Of a stretch of 64,000 nt of DNA, positions 20,964 to 33,649 are shown one piece after another. Origin of the DNA: Amia ocellicauda (taxonomy: Eukaryota > Chordata > Actinopteri > Amiiformes > Amiidae). Below the pieces are notes generated by a model. That model saw only the letters and a list, made by a program, of their open reading frames with translations, searched no databases and was not told the DNA's origin. The DNA lies in NCBI RefSeq assembly GCF_036373705.1, contig NC_089851.1, positions 60,745,850-60,809,849 on the forward strand. Direction: 5' to 3'. Made by a program: the position numbers and the translations under genes. The number at the start of each line of letters is the position of its first letter. Position 1 is the stretch's first letter.

Positions 20964-21087
20964 GACTCTCGATATCTAACTCTCTTGCTTACTATCGCTC
21001 CCCCAATGGTCAGTAGCATAGTAGCATAACAGCAGATCACGGACCACTGTCAATCAGATGCTTGCCTTGCCGTCCATCCATCCATCC

Positions 21088-21125
<38 letters not shown>

Positions 21126-23305
21126 GACTCTCGATATCTAACTCTCTTGCTTGCTATCGCTTCCCCAATGGTCAGTAGCATAGTAGCATAACAGCAGATC
21201 ACGGACCACTGTCAATCAGATGCTTGCCTTGCCGTCCGTCCATCCATCTATCTATCTATCTATTTATCCATCTATCTATGACTCTCGATATCTAACTCTC
21301 TTGCTTGCTATCGCTCCCCCAATGGTCAGTAGCATAGTAGATTAACAGCAGATCACGGACCACTGTCAATCAGATGCTTGCCTTGCCGTCCATCCATCCA
21401 TCCATCTATCTATCTATCTATCTATGACTCTCGATATCTAACTCTCTTGCTTGCTATCGCTCCCCCAATGGTCAGTAGCATAGTAGCATAACAGCAGATC
21501 ACAGACCACTGTCAATCAGGTGCTTGCCTTGCCGTCCATCCATCCATCCATCCATCTATCTATCTCTCTGTCTATGACTCTCGATATCTAACTCTCTTGC
21601 TTGCTATCGCTCCCCCAATGGTCAGTAGCATAGTAGCATAACAGCAGATCACGGACCACTGTCAATCAGATGCTTGCCTTGCCGTCAATCCATCCATCTA
21701 TCTATCTATCTATCTATCTATCTATGACTCTCGATATCTAACTCTCTTGCTTGCTATCGCTCCCCCAATGGTCAGTAGCATAGTAGCATAACAGCAGATC
21801 ACGGACCACTGTCAATCAGATGCTTGCCTTGCAGTCCATCCATCCATCCATCTATCTATCTATCTATCTATCTATCTATGACTCTCGATATCTAACTCTC
21901 TTGCTTCCAATCGCTCCCCCAATGGTCAGTAGCATAGCAGCATAACAACAGAACACGGACCACTGTCAATCACATGCTTGCCTTGCCGTCCATCCATCCA
22001 TCTATCTATCTATCTATCTATGACTCTCGATATCTAACTCTCTTGCTTGCTATCGCTCCCCCAATGGTCAGTAGCATAGTAGCATAACAGCAGATCACGG
22101 ACCACTGTCAATCAGATGCTTGCCTTGCCGTCCATCCATCCATCTATCTATCTATCTATCAATGACTCTCGATATCTAACTCTCTTGCTTGCTATCGTTC
22201 CCCCAATGGTCAGTAGCATAGTAGCATAACAGCAGATCACGGACCACAGTCAATCAGATGCTTGCCTTGCCGTCCATCCATCCATCCATCCATCTATCTA
22301 TCTATCTATCTATGACTCTCGATATCTAACTCTCTTGCTTGCTATCACTCCCCCAATGGTCAGTAGCATAGTAGCATAACAGCAGATCACGGACCACTGT
22401 CAATCAGATGCTTGCCTTGCCGTCCATCCATCCATCCATCTATCTATCTATCTATCTATGACTCTCGATATCTAACTCTCTTGCTTGCTATCGTTCCCCC
22501 AATGGTCAGTAGCATAGTAGCATAACAGCAGATCACGGACCACTGTCAATCAGATGCTTGCCTTGCCGTCCATCCATCCATCCATCTATCTATCTATCTA
22601 TCTTTGACTCTCGATATCTAACTCTCTTGCTTGCTATCGCTCCCCCAATGGTCAGTAGCATAGTAGCATAACAGCAGATCATGGACCACTGTCAATCAGA
22701 TGCTTGACTTGCCGTCCATCCATCCATCTATCTATCTATCTATCTATGACTCTCGATATCTAACTCTCTTGCTTGGTATCGCTCCCCCAATGGTCAGTAG
22801 CATAGTAGCATAACAGCAGATCACGGACCACTGTCAATCAGATGCTTGCCTTGCCGTCCATCCATCCATCTATATATCTATCTATCTATCTATGACTCTC
22901 GATATCTAACTCTCTTGCTTGCTATCGCTCCCCCAATGGTCAGTAGCATAGTAGCATAATATCAGATCACGGACCACTGTCAATCAGATGCTTGCCTTGC
23001 CGTCCATCCATCCATCCATCTATCTATCTATCTATCTATGACTCTCGATATCTAACTCTCTTGCTTGGTATCGCTCCCCCAATGGTCAGTAGCATAGTAG
23101 CATAACAGCAGATCACGGACCACTGTCAATCAGATGCTTGCCTTGCCGTCCATCCATCCATCTATATATCTATCTATCTATGACTCTCGATATCTAACTC
23201 TCTTGCTTGCTATCGCTCCCCCAATGGTCAGTAGCATAGTAGCATAACAGCAGATCACGGACCACTGTCAATCAGATGCTTGCCTTGCCGTCCATCCATC
23301 CATCC

Positions 23306-23345
<40 letters not shown>

Positions 23346-24556
23346 ATGACTCTCGATATCTAACTCTCTTGCTTCCAATCGCTCCCCCAATGGTCAGTAG
23401 CATAGTAGCATAACAACAGAACATGGACCACTGTCAATCACATGCTTGCCTTGCCGTCCATCCATCCATCTATCTTTCTATCTATCTATGACTCTCGATA
23501 TCTAACTCTCTTGCTTGCTATCGCTCCCCCAATGGTCAGTAGCATAGTAGCATAACATCAGAACACGGACCACTGTCAATCACATGCTTGCCTTGCCGTC
23601 CATCCATCCATCTATCTTTCTATCTATCTATGACTCTCGATATCTAACTCTCTTGCTTGCTATCGCTCCCCCAATGGTCAGTAGCATAGTAGCATAACAG
23701 CAGATCACGGACCACTTTCAATCAGATGCTTGCCTTGCCGTCCATCCATCCATCTATCTATCTATCTATCTATCTATGACTCTCGATATCTAACTCTCTT
23801 GCTTGCTATCGCTCCCCCAATGGTCAGTAGCATAGTAGCATAACATCAGATCACGGACCACTGTCAATCAGATGCTTGCCTTGCCGTCCATCCATCCATC
23901 CATCTATCTATCTATCTATCTATCTGTCTATGACTCTCGATATCTAACTCTATTGCTTGCTATCGCTCCCCCAATGGTCAGTAGCATAGTAGCATAACAG
24001 CAGATCACGGACCACTGTCAATCAGATGCTTGCCTTGCCGTCAATCCATCCATCTATCTATCTATCTATCAATGACTCTCGATATCTAACTCTCTTGCTT
24101 GCTATCGCTCCCCCAATGGTCAGTAGCAAAGTAGCACAACAGCAGATCACAGACCACTGTCAATCAGATGCTTGCCTTGCCATCTATCCATCCATCCATC
24201 TATCTATCTATCTATGACTCTCGATATCTAACTCTCTTGCTTGCTATCGCTCCCCCAATGGTCAGTAGCATAGTAGCATAACAGCAGATCACGGACCACT
24301 GTCAATCAGATGCTTGCCTTGCCGTCCATCCATCCATCCATCTATCTATCTATCTATTTTTGACTCTCGATATCTAACTCTCTTGCTTGCTATCGCTCCC
24401 CCAATGGTCAGTAGCATAGTAGCATAACAGCAGATCACGGACCACTGTCAATCAGGTGCTTGCCTTGCCGTCCATCCATCCATGTATCTATCTATCTATC
24501 TATCTATGACTCTCGATATCTAACTCTCTTGCTTGCTATCGCTCCCCCAATGGTCA
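20588..24556 (+). repeat. Minisatellite array, first block: about 26 monomers without tRNA module
   Basis: Tandem monomers of about 140-160 bp. Each reads GTCAGTAGCATAGTAGCATA, ACAGCAGATCACGGACCACT, GTCAATCAGATGCTTGCC, TTGCCGTC, then (CATC)2-5(TATC)3-9, GACTCTCGATATCTAACTCT and TTGCTATCGCTCCCCCAATG. Length differences come mainly from the tetranucleotide tract. The first copies (20588-20860) are chimeric: a piece of the tRNA module (20709-20820: GCGTAAGG, four CAAAA-type units, GGCTGCAACAAAGGAAGCAC) is spliced between monomers. No coding function is seen. Confidence 0.97.
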
Positions 24557-24656
24557 CGTATGTTGCATTCAACGACAAAGAAAATCGTGTGCTGGAAATG
24601 ATTTCTGGCAACTGTGAAGGAACTGCACGACTGCAGCAAACGCAAAACCCCCGTCT

Positions 24657-24730
24657 GTCTCTGTGGCGCAATCGGTCAGCGCGTTCGGCTGTTAACCGAA
24701 AGGATGGTGGTTCGAATCCACCCAGGGACG
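24657..24730 (+). tRNA. tRNA-Asn(GTT), array copy 1
   Basis: Consensus copy. The 74 nt fold as acceptor GTCTCTG/CAGGGAC, D stem GCGC/GCGC, anticodon stem TTCGG/CCGAA with loop CTGTTAA (GTT) and T stem GGTGG/CCACC with loop TTCGAAT; discriminator G. The A box (TGGCGCAATCGG) and B box (GGTTCGAATCC) fit RNA polymerase III promoters. A TTTT terminator follows at 24737. It differs from the common vertebrate tRNA-Asn at only a few loop and variable positions. Confidence 0.95.
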
Positions 24731-24894
24731 GCCCACTTTTCCCCCCGCCCCTTGTTATTGCTTTTACTTCTGCCGGTCAGTTTGCCAGACTGCGGCTACA
24801 GTAACCTTAAGCTGCTTGCTGCGGACGGCCATCTTGCAAAAATGTATCCAGCGTTTAGAAACTTCCTTTCCATTGCCTAGGCCAACATAAAACA

Positions 24895-24968
24895 AGGCAC
24901 TGCTGGGAGTCGAACCCAGGGTTTCCTATTTACAAGACAGGCGCTTTGACCAACTAAGCCACGGTGTC
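24895..24968 (-). tRNA. tRNA-Thr(TGT)-like, array copy 1
   Basis: Consensus copy, 74 nt. D arm GCTT/AAGC, anticodon stem CCTGT/ATAGG with loop CTTGTAA (TGT), T stem CTGGG/CCCAG with loop TTCGACT. The A and B boxes are canonical. The acceptor GACACCG/CAGTGCC has two A-C mismatches (positions 2-71 and 6-67), where a functional Thr gene would have GGCACCG/CGGTGCC. No TTTT lies close downstream; the first T run is about 75 bases on. Transcription would face that of the tRNA-Asn gene. Function doubtful. Confidence 0.75.
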
Positions 24969-25969
24969 AGGACTCTCCCACTCCCCTGTACCTTCACCCA
25001 GGCGTAAGGAACAAAACAAAACAAAACAAAACAAAACAAAACAAAACAAAACAAAACAAAACAAAACAAAACAAAACAAAACAAAACAAAACAAAACAAA
25101 ATCTGGATGCAGGCTGCAACAAAGGAAGCACACAGAGGTGAAAACGTAAGGTTGACGGGAGCAACAAGCTCCCTGTTGCGACTGTCCAGGGGCGGCAATG
25201 GGAATTGGACGTTGGCCGTTAGGAGCGCGTAGCGCGTGTCCTTTGGGTTCTGGTTCTTCTTTACAAACCGGCATCTGTTCAGTTGGCTTTCCGGTTCATT
25301 ACGTCCTCTGATGGCTTTACGATAAGCCTATCTTGCAATCAGATGCTTGCCTTGCCGTCCATCCATCCATCTATCTATCTATCTATGACTCTCGATATCT
25401 AACTCTCTTGCTTGCTATCGCTCCCCCAATGGTCAGTAGCATAGTAGCATAACAGCAGATCACGGACCACTGTCAATCAGGTGCTTGCCTTGCCGTCCAT
25501 CCATCCATCCATCTATCTATCTATCTATCTATGACTCTCGATATCTAACTCTCTTGCTTGCTATCGCTCCCCCAATGGTCAGTAGCATAGTAGCATAACA
25601 GCAGGTCACGGACCACTGTCAATCAGGTGCTTGCCTTGCCGTCCATCCATCCATCCATCTATCTATCTATCTATCTATGACTCTCGATATCTAACTCTCT
25701 TGCTTGCTATCGCTCCCCCAATGGTCAGTAGCATAGTAGCATAACAGCAGATCACGGACCACTGTCAATCAGATGCTTGCCTTGCCGTCCATCCATCCGT
25801 CTATCTATCTATCTATCTATGACTCTCGATATCTAACTCTCTTGCTTGCTATCGCTCCCCCAATGGTCACGAATGTTGCATTCAACGACAAAGAAAATCG
25901 TGTGCTGGAAATGATTTCTGGCAACTGTGAAGGAACTGCACGACTGCAGCAACCGCAACACCCCCGTCT

Positions 25970-26043
25970 GTCTCTGTGGCGCAATCGGTCAGCGCGTTCG
26001 GCTGTTAACCGAAAGGATGGTGGTTCGAATCCACCCAGGGACG
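25970..26043 (+). tRNA. tRNA-Asn(GTT), array copy 2
   Basis: Identical to the copy 1 gene; TTTT terminator seven bases downstream. Confidence 0.95.
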
Positions 26044-26207
26044 GCCCACTTTTCCCCCCGCCCCTTGTTATTGTTTCTACTTCTGGCGGTCAGTTTGCCA
26101 GACTGCGGCTACAGTAACCTTAAGCTGCTTGCTGCGGACGGCCATCTTGCAAAAATGTATCAAGGGTTTAGAAACTTCCTTTCCATTGCCTAGGCCAACA
26201 TATACCA

Positions 26208-26281
26208 AGGCACTGCTGGGAGTCGAACCCAGGGTTTCCTATTTACAAGACAGGCGCTTTGACCAACTAAGCCACGGTGTC
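26208..26281 (-). tRNA. tRNA-Thr(TGT)-like, array copy 2
   Basis: Identical to the Thr-like gene of copy 1, including both acceptor mismatches. Confidence 0.72.
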
Positions 26282-27585
26282 AGGACTCTCCCACTCCCCA
26301 GTACCTTCACCCAGGCGTAAGGAACAAAACAAAACAAAACAAAACAAAACAAAACAAAACAAAACAAAACAAAACAAAACAAAACAAAACAAAACAAAAC
26401 AAAACAAAACAAAACAAAACAAAACAAAATCTGGATGCAGGCTGCAACAAAGGAAGCACACAGAGGTGAAAACGTAAGGTTGACGGGAGCAACAAGCTCC
26501 CTGTTGCGACTGTCCAGGGGCGGCAATGGGAATTGGACGTTGGCCGTTAGGTGCGCGTAGCGCGTGTCCTTTGGGTTCTGGTTCTTCTTTACAAACCGGC
26601 ATCTGTCCAGTTGGCTTTCCGGTTCATTACGTCCTCTGATGGCTTTACGATAAGCCTATCTTGCAATCAGATACTTGCCTTGCCGTCCATCCATCCATCT
26701 ATCTATCTATCTATGACTCTCGATATCTAACTCTCTTGCTTGCTATCGCTCCCCCAATGGTCAGTAGCATAGTAGCATAACAGCAGATCACGGACCACTG
26801 TCAATCAGGTGCTTGCCTTGCCGTCCATCCATCCATCCATCTATCTATCTATCTATCTATGACTCTCGATATCTAACTCTCTTGCTTGCTATCGCTCCCC
26901 CAATGGTCAGTAGCATAGTAGCATAACAGCAGATCACGGACCACTGTCAATCAGGTGCTTGCCTTGCCGTCCATCCATCCATCTATCTATCTATCTATCT
27001 ATGACTCTCGATATCTAACTCTCTTGCTTGCTATCGCTCCCCCAATGGTCAGTAGCATAGTAGCATAACAGCAGGTCACGGACCACTGTCAATCAGGTGC
27101 TTGCCTTGCCGTCCATCCATCCATCCATCTATCTATCTATCTATCTATGACTCTCGATATCTAACTCTCTTGCTTGCTATCGCTCCCCCAATGGTCAGTA
27201 GCATAGTAGCATAACAGCAGGTCAGGGACCACTGTCAATCAGGTGCTTGCCTTGTCGTCCATCCATCCATCTATCTATCTATCTATCTATGACTCTCGAT
27301 ATCTAACTCTCTTGCTTGCTATCGCTCCCCCAATGGTCAGTAGCATAGTAGCATAACAGCAGATCACGGACCACTGTCAATCAGGTGCTTGCCTTGCCGT
27401 ACATCCATCCATGTATCTATCTATCTATCTATCTATGACTCTCGATATCTAACTCTCTTGCTTGCTATCGCTCCCCCAATGGTCACGAATGTTGCATTCA
27501 ACGACAAAGAAAATCGTGTGCTGGAAATGATTTCTGGCAACTGTGAAGGAACTGCACGACTGCAGCAACCGCAACACCTCCGTCT

Positions 27586-27659
27586 GTCTCTGTGGCGCAA
27601 TCGGTCAGCGCGTTCGGCTGTTAACCGAAAGGATGGTGGTTCGAATCCACCCAGGGACG
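27586..27659 (+). tRNA. tRNA-Asn(GTT), array copy 3
   Basis: Consensus gene. The 3' flank reads GCATACTTTT instead of GCCCACTTTT, so the terminator is kept. Confidence 0.95.
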
Positions 27660-27823
27660 GCATACTTTTCCCCCCGCCCCTTGTTATTGTTTCTACTTCT
27701 GCCGGTCAGTTTGCCAGACTGCGGCTACAGTAACCTTAAGCTGCTTGCTGCGGACGGCCATCTTGCAAAAATGTATCGAGGGTTTAGAAACTTCCTTTCC
27801 ATTGCCTAGGCCAACATAAACCA

Positions 27824-27897
27824 AGGCACTGCTGGGAGTCGAACCCAGGGTTTCCTATTTACAAGACAGGCGCTCTGACCAACTAAGCCACGGTGTC
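27824..27897 (-). tRNA. tRNA-Thr(TGT)-like, array copy 3
   Basis: One change from consensus in the D stem (AAGC to GAGC side, a T-G pair), shared with copy 4. Acceptor mismatches as in all copies. Confidence 0.7.
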
Positions 27898-28766
27898 AGG
27901 ACTCTCCCACTCCCCAGTACCTTCACCCAGGCGTAAGGAACAAAACAAAACAAAACAAAACAAAACAAAACAAAACAAAACAAAACAAAACAAAACAAAA
28001 CAAAACAAAACAAAACAAAACAAAACAAAACAAAACAAAATCTGGATGCAGGCTGCAACAAAGGAAGCACACAGAGGTGAAAACGTAAGGTTGACGGGAG
28101 CAACAAGCTCCCTGTTGCGACTGTCCAGGGGCGGCAATGGGAATTGGATGTTGGCCGTTAGGAGCGCGTAGCGCGTGTCCTTTGGGTTCTGGTTCTTCTT
28201 TACAAACCGGCATCTGTCCAGTTGGCTTTCCGGTTCATTACGTCCTCTGATGGCTTTACGATAAGCCTATCTTGAAATCAGATGCTTGCCTTGCCGTCCA
28301 TCCATCCATCTATCTATCTATCTATGACTCTCGATATCTAACTCTCTTGCTTGCTATCGCTCCCCCAATGGTCAGTAGCATAGTAGCATAACAGCAGATC
28401 ACGGACCACTGTCAATCAGGTGCTTGCCTTGCCGTCCATCCATCCATCCATCTATCTATCTATCTATCTATGACTCTCGATATCTAACTCTCTTGCTTGC
28501 TATCGCTCCCCCAATGGTCAGTAGCATAGTAGCATAACAGCAGATCACGGACCACTGTCAATCAGGTGCTTGCCTTGCCGTCCATCCATCCATGTATCTA
28601 TCTATCTATCTATCTATGACTCTCGATATCTAACTCTCTTGCTTGCTATCGCTCTCCCAATGGTCACGTATGTTGCATTCAACGACAAAGAAAATCGTGT
28701 GCTGGAAATGATTTCTGGCAACTGTGAAGGAACTGCACGACTGCAGCAACCGCAACACCCCTGTCT

Positions 28767-28840
28767 GTCTCTGTGGCGCAATCGGTCAGCGCGTTCGGCT
28801 GTTAACCGAAAGGATGGTGGTTCGAATCCACCCAGGGACG
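28767..28840 (+). tRNA. tRNA-Asn(GTT), array copy 4
   Basis: Consensus gene; 3' flank GCCTACTTTT keeps the terminator. Confidence 0.95.
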
Positions 28841-29004
28841 GCCTACTTTTCCCCCCGCCCCTTGTTATTGTTTCTACTTCTGCCGGTCAGTTTGCCAGAC
28901 TGCGGCTACAGTAACCTTAAGCTGCTTGCTGCGGACGGCCATCTTGCAAAAATGTATCGAGGGTTTAGAAACTTCCTTTCCATTGCCTAGGCCAACATAA
29001 ACCA

Positions 29005-29078
29005 AGGCACTGCTGGGAGTCGAACCCAGGGTTTCCTATTTACAAGACAGGCGCTCTGACCAACTAAGCCACGGTGTC
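29005..29078 (-). tRNA. tRNA-Thr(TGT)-like, array copy 4
   Basis: Same D-stem change as copy 3, showing these two neighbours share a recent ancestor. Confidence 0.7.
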
Positions 29079-29943
29079 AGGACTCTCCCACTCCCCAGTA
29101 CCTTCACCCAGGCGTAAGGAACAAAACAAAACAAAACAAAACAAAACAAAACAAAACAAAACAAAACAAAACAAAACAAAACAAAACAAAACAAAACAAA
29201 ACAAAACAAATCAAAACAAAATCTGGATGCAGGCTGCAACAAAGGAAGCACACAGAGGTGAAAACGTAAGGTTGACGGGAGCAACAAGCTCCCTGTTGCG
29301 ACTGTCCAGGGGCGGCAATGGGAATTGGACGTTGGCCGTTAGGTGCGCGTAGCGCGTGTCCTTTGGGTTCTGGTTCTTCTTTACAAACCAGCATCTGTCC
29401 AGTTGGCTTTCCGGTTCATTACGTCCTCTGATGGCTTTACGATAAGCCTATCTTGCAATCAGGTGCTTGCCTTGCCGTCCATCCATCTATCTATCTATCT
29501 ATCTATCTATGACTCTCGATATCTAACTCTCTTGCTTGCTATCGCTCCCCCAATGGTCAGTAGCATAGTAGCATAACAGCAGATCACGGACCACTGTCAA
29601 TTAGGTGCTTGCCTTGCCGTCCATCCATCCATGTATCTATCTATCTATCTATCTATGACTCTCGATATCTAACTCTCTTGCTTGCTATCGCTCCCCCAAT
29701 GGTCAGTAGCATAGTAGCATAACAGCAGATCACGGACCACTGTCAATCAGATGCTTACCTTGCCGTCCATCCATCCATCTATCTATCTATCTATGACTCT
29801 CGATATCTAACTCTCTTGCTTGCTATCGCTCCCCCAATGGTCACGAATGTTGCATTCAACGACAAAGAAAATCGTGTGCTGGAAATGATTTCTGGCAACT
29901 GTGAAGGAACTGCACGACTGCAGCAACCGCAACACCCCCGTCT

Positions 29944-30017
29944 GTCTCTGTGGCGCAATCGGTCACCGCGTTCGGCTGTTAACCGAAAGGATGGTGGTTT
30001 GAATCCACCCAGGGACG
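29944..30017 (+). tRNA. tRNA-Asn(GTT), array copy 5, two damaging changes
   Basis: The D stem 3' strand reads CCGC instead of GCGC, and the T loop TTTGAAT instead of TTCGAAT. The second change hits the B box and the invariant C56. Terminator kept. Probably weak or dead. Confidence 0.8.
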
Positions 30018-30181
30018 GCCCACTTTTCCCCCCGCCCCTTGTTATTGTTTCTACTTCTGGCGGTCAGTTTGCCAGACTGCGGCTACAGTAACCTTAAGCT
30101 GCTTGCTGCAGACGGCCATCTTGCAAAAATGTATCGAGGGTTTAGAAACTTCCTTTCCATTGCCTAGGCCAACATAAACCA

Positions 30182-30255
30182 AGGCACTGCTGGGAGTCGA
30201 ACCCAGGGTTTCCTATTTACAAGACAGGCGCTTTGACCAACTAAGCCACGGTGTC
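30182..30255 (-). tRNA. tRNA-Thr(TGT)-like, array copy 5
   Basis: Consensus Thr-like sequence with the two shared acceptor mismatches. Confidence 0.72.
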
Positions 30256-31023
30256 AGGACTCTCCCACTCCCTAGTACCTTCACCCAGGCGTAAGGAACA
30301 AAACAAAACAAAACAAAACAAAACAAAACAAAACAAAACAAAACAAAACAAAACAAAACAAAACAAAACAAAACAAAACAAAACAAAACAAAACAAAACA
30401 AAACAAAACAAAACAAGACAAAACAAAACAAAACAAAACAAAATCTGGATGCAGGCTGCAACAAAGGAAGCACACAGAGGTGAAAACGTAAGGTTGACGG
30501 GAGTAACAAGCTCCCTGTTGCGACTGTCCAGGGGCGGCAATGGGAATTGGACGTTGGCCGTTAGGAGCGCGTAGCGCGTGTCCTTTGGGTTCTGGTTCTT
30601 CTTTACAAACCGGCATCTGTCCAGTTGGCTTTCCGGTTCATTACGTCCTCTGATGGCTTTACGATAAGCCTATCTTGCAATCAGATGCTTGCCTTGCCGT
30701 CCATCCATCTATCTATCTATCTATCTATGACTCTCGATATCTAACTCTCTTGCTTGCTATCGCTCCCCCAATGGTCAGTAGCATAGTAGCATAACAGCAG
30801 ATCACGGACCACTGTCAATCAGGTACTTGCCTTGCCGTCCATCCATCCATGTATCTATCTATCTATCTATCTATGACTCTCGATATCTAACTCTCTTGCT
30901 TGCTATCGCTCCCCCAATGGTCACGAATGTTGCATTCAACGACAAAGAAAATCGTGTGCTGGAAATGATTTCTGGCAACTGTGAAGGAACTGCACGACTG
31001 CAGCAACCGCAACACCCCCGTCT

Positions 31024-31097
31024 GTCTCTGTGGCGCAATCGGTCAGCGCGTTCGGCTGTTAACCGAAAGGATGGTGGTTCGAATCCACCCAGGGACG
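31024..31097 (+). tRNA. tRNA-Asn(GTT), array copy 6
   Basis: Consensus gene with TTTT terminator. Confidence 0.95.
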
Positions 31098-31261
31098 GCC
31101 CACTTTTCCCCCCGCCCCTTGTTATTGTTTCTACTTCTGGCGGTCAGTTTGCCAGACTGCGGCTACAGTAACCTTAAGCTGCTTGCTGCGGACGGCCATC
31201 TTGCAAAAATGTATCGAGGGTTTAGAAACTTCCTTTCCATTGCCTAGGCCAACATAAACCA

Positions 31262-31335
31262 AGGCACTGCTGGGAGTCGAACCCAGGGTTTCCTATTTAC
31301 AAGACAGGCGCTTTGACCAACTAAGCCACGGTGTC
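31262..31335 (-). tRNA. tRNA-Thr(TGT)-like, array copy 6
   Basis: Consensus Thr-like sequence with the two shared acceptor mismatches. Confidence 0.72.
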
Positions 31336-32202
31336 AGGACTCTCCCACTCCCCAGTACCTTCACCCAGGCGTAAGGCACAAAACAAAACAAAACAAAACA
31401 AAACAAAACAAAACAAAACAAAACAAAACAAAACAAAACAAAACAAAACAAAACAAAACAAAACAAAATCTGGATGCAGGCTGCAACAAAGGAAGCACAC
31501 AGAGCTGAAAACGTAAGGTTGACGGGAGCAACAAGCTCCCTGTTGCGACTGTCCAGGGGCGGCAATGGGAATTGGACGTTGGCCGTTAGGAGCACGTAGC
31601 GCGTGTCCTTTGGGTTCTGGTTCTTCTTTACAAACCGGCATCTGTCCAGTTGGCTTTCCGGTTCATTACGTCCTCTGATGGCTTTACGATAAGCCTATCT
31701 TGCAATCAGATGCTTGCCTTGCCGTCCATCCATCTATCTATCTATCTATCTATGACTCTCGATATCTAACTCTCTTGCTTGCTATCGCTCCCCCAATGGT
31801 CAGTAGCATAGTAGCATAACAGCAGATCACGGACCACTGTCAATCAGGTGCTTGCCTTGCCGTCCATCCATCCATCCATCTATCTATCTATCTATCTATC
31901 TATCTATGACTCTCGATATCTAACTCTCTTGCTTGCTATCGCTCCCCCAATGGTCAGTAGCATAGTAGCATAACAGCAGATCACGGACCACTGTCAATCA
32001 GGTGCTTGCCTTGCCGTCCATCCATCCATGTATCTATCTATCTATCTATCTATGACTCTCGATATCTAACTCTCTTGCTTGCTATCGCTCCCCCAATGGT
32101 CACGAATGTTGCATTCAACGACAAAGAAAATCGTGTGCTGGAAATGATTTCTGGCAACTGTGAAGGAACTGCACGACTGCAGCAACCGCAACACCCCCGT
32201 CT

Positions 32203-32276
32203 GTCTCTGTGGCGCAATCGGTCAGCGCGTTCGGCTGTTAACCGAAAGGATGGTGGTTCGATTCCACCCAGGGACG
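32203..32276 (+). tRNA. tRNA-Asn(GTT), array copy 7
   Basis: One T-loop change (TTCGATT for TTCGAAT), shared only with copy 8. The B box GGTTCGATTCC is still canonical, so function may be unaffected. Confidence 0.93.
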
Positions 32277-32440
32277 GCCCACTTTTCCCCCCGCCCCTTG
32301 TTATTGTTTCTACTTCTGGCGGTCAGTTTGCCAGACTGCGGATACAGTAACCTTAAGCTGCTTGCTGCGGACGGCCATCTTGCAAAAATGTATCGAGCGT
32401 TTAGAAACTTCCTTTCCATTGCCTAGGCCAACATAAACCA

Positions 32441-32514
32441 AGGCACTGCTGGGAGTCGAACCCAGGGTTTCCTATTTACAAGACAGGCGCTTTGACCAAC
32501 TAAGCCACGGTGTC
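32441..32514 (-). tRNA. tRNA-Thr(TGT)-like, array copy 7
   Basis: Consensus Thr-like sequence with the two shared acceptor mismatches. Confidence 0.72.
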
Positions 32515-33411
32515 AGGACTCTCCCACTCCCCAGTACCTTCACCCAGGCGTAAGGAACAAAACAAAACAAAACAAAACAAAACAAAACAAAACAAAACAA
32601 AACAAAACAAAACAAAACAAAACAAAACAAAACAAAACAAAACAAAACAAAACAAAACAAAACAAAACAAAACAAAATCTGGATGCAGGCTGCAACAAAG
32701 GAAGCACACAGAGCTGAAAACGTAAGGTTGACGGGAGCAACAAGCTCCCTGTTGCGACTGTCCAGGGGCGGCAATGGGAATTGGACGTTGGCCGTTAGGA
32801 GCGCGTAGCGCGTGTCCTTTGGGTTCTGGTTCTTCTTTACAAACCGGCATCTGTCCAGTTGGCTTTCCGGTTCATTACGTCCTCTGATGGCTTTACGATA
32901 AGCCTATCTTGCAATCAGATGCTTGCCTTGCCGTCCATCCATCTATCTATCTATCTATCTATGACTCTCGATATCTAACTCTCTTGCTTGCTATCGCTCC
33001 CCCAATGGTCAGTAGCATAGTAGCATAACAGCAGATCACGGACCACTGTCAATCAGGTGCTTGCCTTGCCGTCCATCCATCCATCCATCTATCTATCTAT
33101 CTATCTATCTATCTATGACTCTCGATATCTAACTCTCTTGCTTGCTATCGCTCCCCCAATGGTCAGTAGCATAGTAGCATAACAGCAGATCACGGACCAC
33201 TGTCAATCAGGTGCTTGCCTTGCCGTCCATCCATCCATGTATCTATCTATCTATCTATCTATGACTCTCGATATCTAACTCTCTTGCTTGCTATCGCTCC
33301 CCCAATGGTCACGAATGTTGCATTCAACGACAAAGAAAATCGTGTGCTGGAAATGATTTCTGGCAACTGTGAAGGAACTGCACGACTGCAGCAACCGCAA
33401 CACCCCCGTCT

Positions 33412-33485
33412 GTCTCTGTGGCGCAATCGGTCAGCGCGTTCGGCTGTTAACCGAAAGGATGGTGGTTCGATTCCACCCAGGGACG
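33412..33485 (+). tRNA. tRNA-Asn(GTT), array copy 8
   Basis: Same T-loop variant as copy 7; TTTT terminator kept. Last gene before the BEL/Pao insertion. Confidence 0.93.
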
Positions 33486-33649
33486 GCCCACTTTTCCCCC
33501 CGCCCCTTGTTATTGTTTCTACTTCTGGCGGTCAGTTTGCCAGACTGCGGATACAGTAACCTTAAGCTGCTTGCTGCGGACGGCCATCTTGCAAAAATGT
33601 ATCGAGGGTTTAGAAACTTCCTTTCCATTGCCTAGGCCAACATAAACCA

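Noticed and set aside
20588-24556. CRISPR-like array
   Set aside because: Repeats are about 145 bp, directly adjacent, without unique spacers, in eukaryotic DNA; this is a minisatellite.
24460-24804. 114-codon open frame (MPCRPSIH...) repeated at most modules
   Set aside because: It reads through the minisatellite, the tRNA-Asn gene and the spacer; conservation follows the repeat, and the RNA gene explains it better.
24614-24880. 88-codon open frame (MKELHDCSN...) conserved in about 20 modules
   Set aside because: It overlaps the tRNA-Asn gene in another frame; its persistence is due to recent copying, and base changes do not spare its codons.
25011-25101. Open frames rich in QNKTK or FCFVL residues at every CAAAA tract
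   Set aside because: A pentanucleotide repeat has no stop in several frames and gives a 5-residue repeat protein; there is no codon bias, no start context and it recurs at all modules with different lengths.
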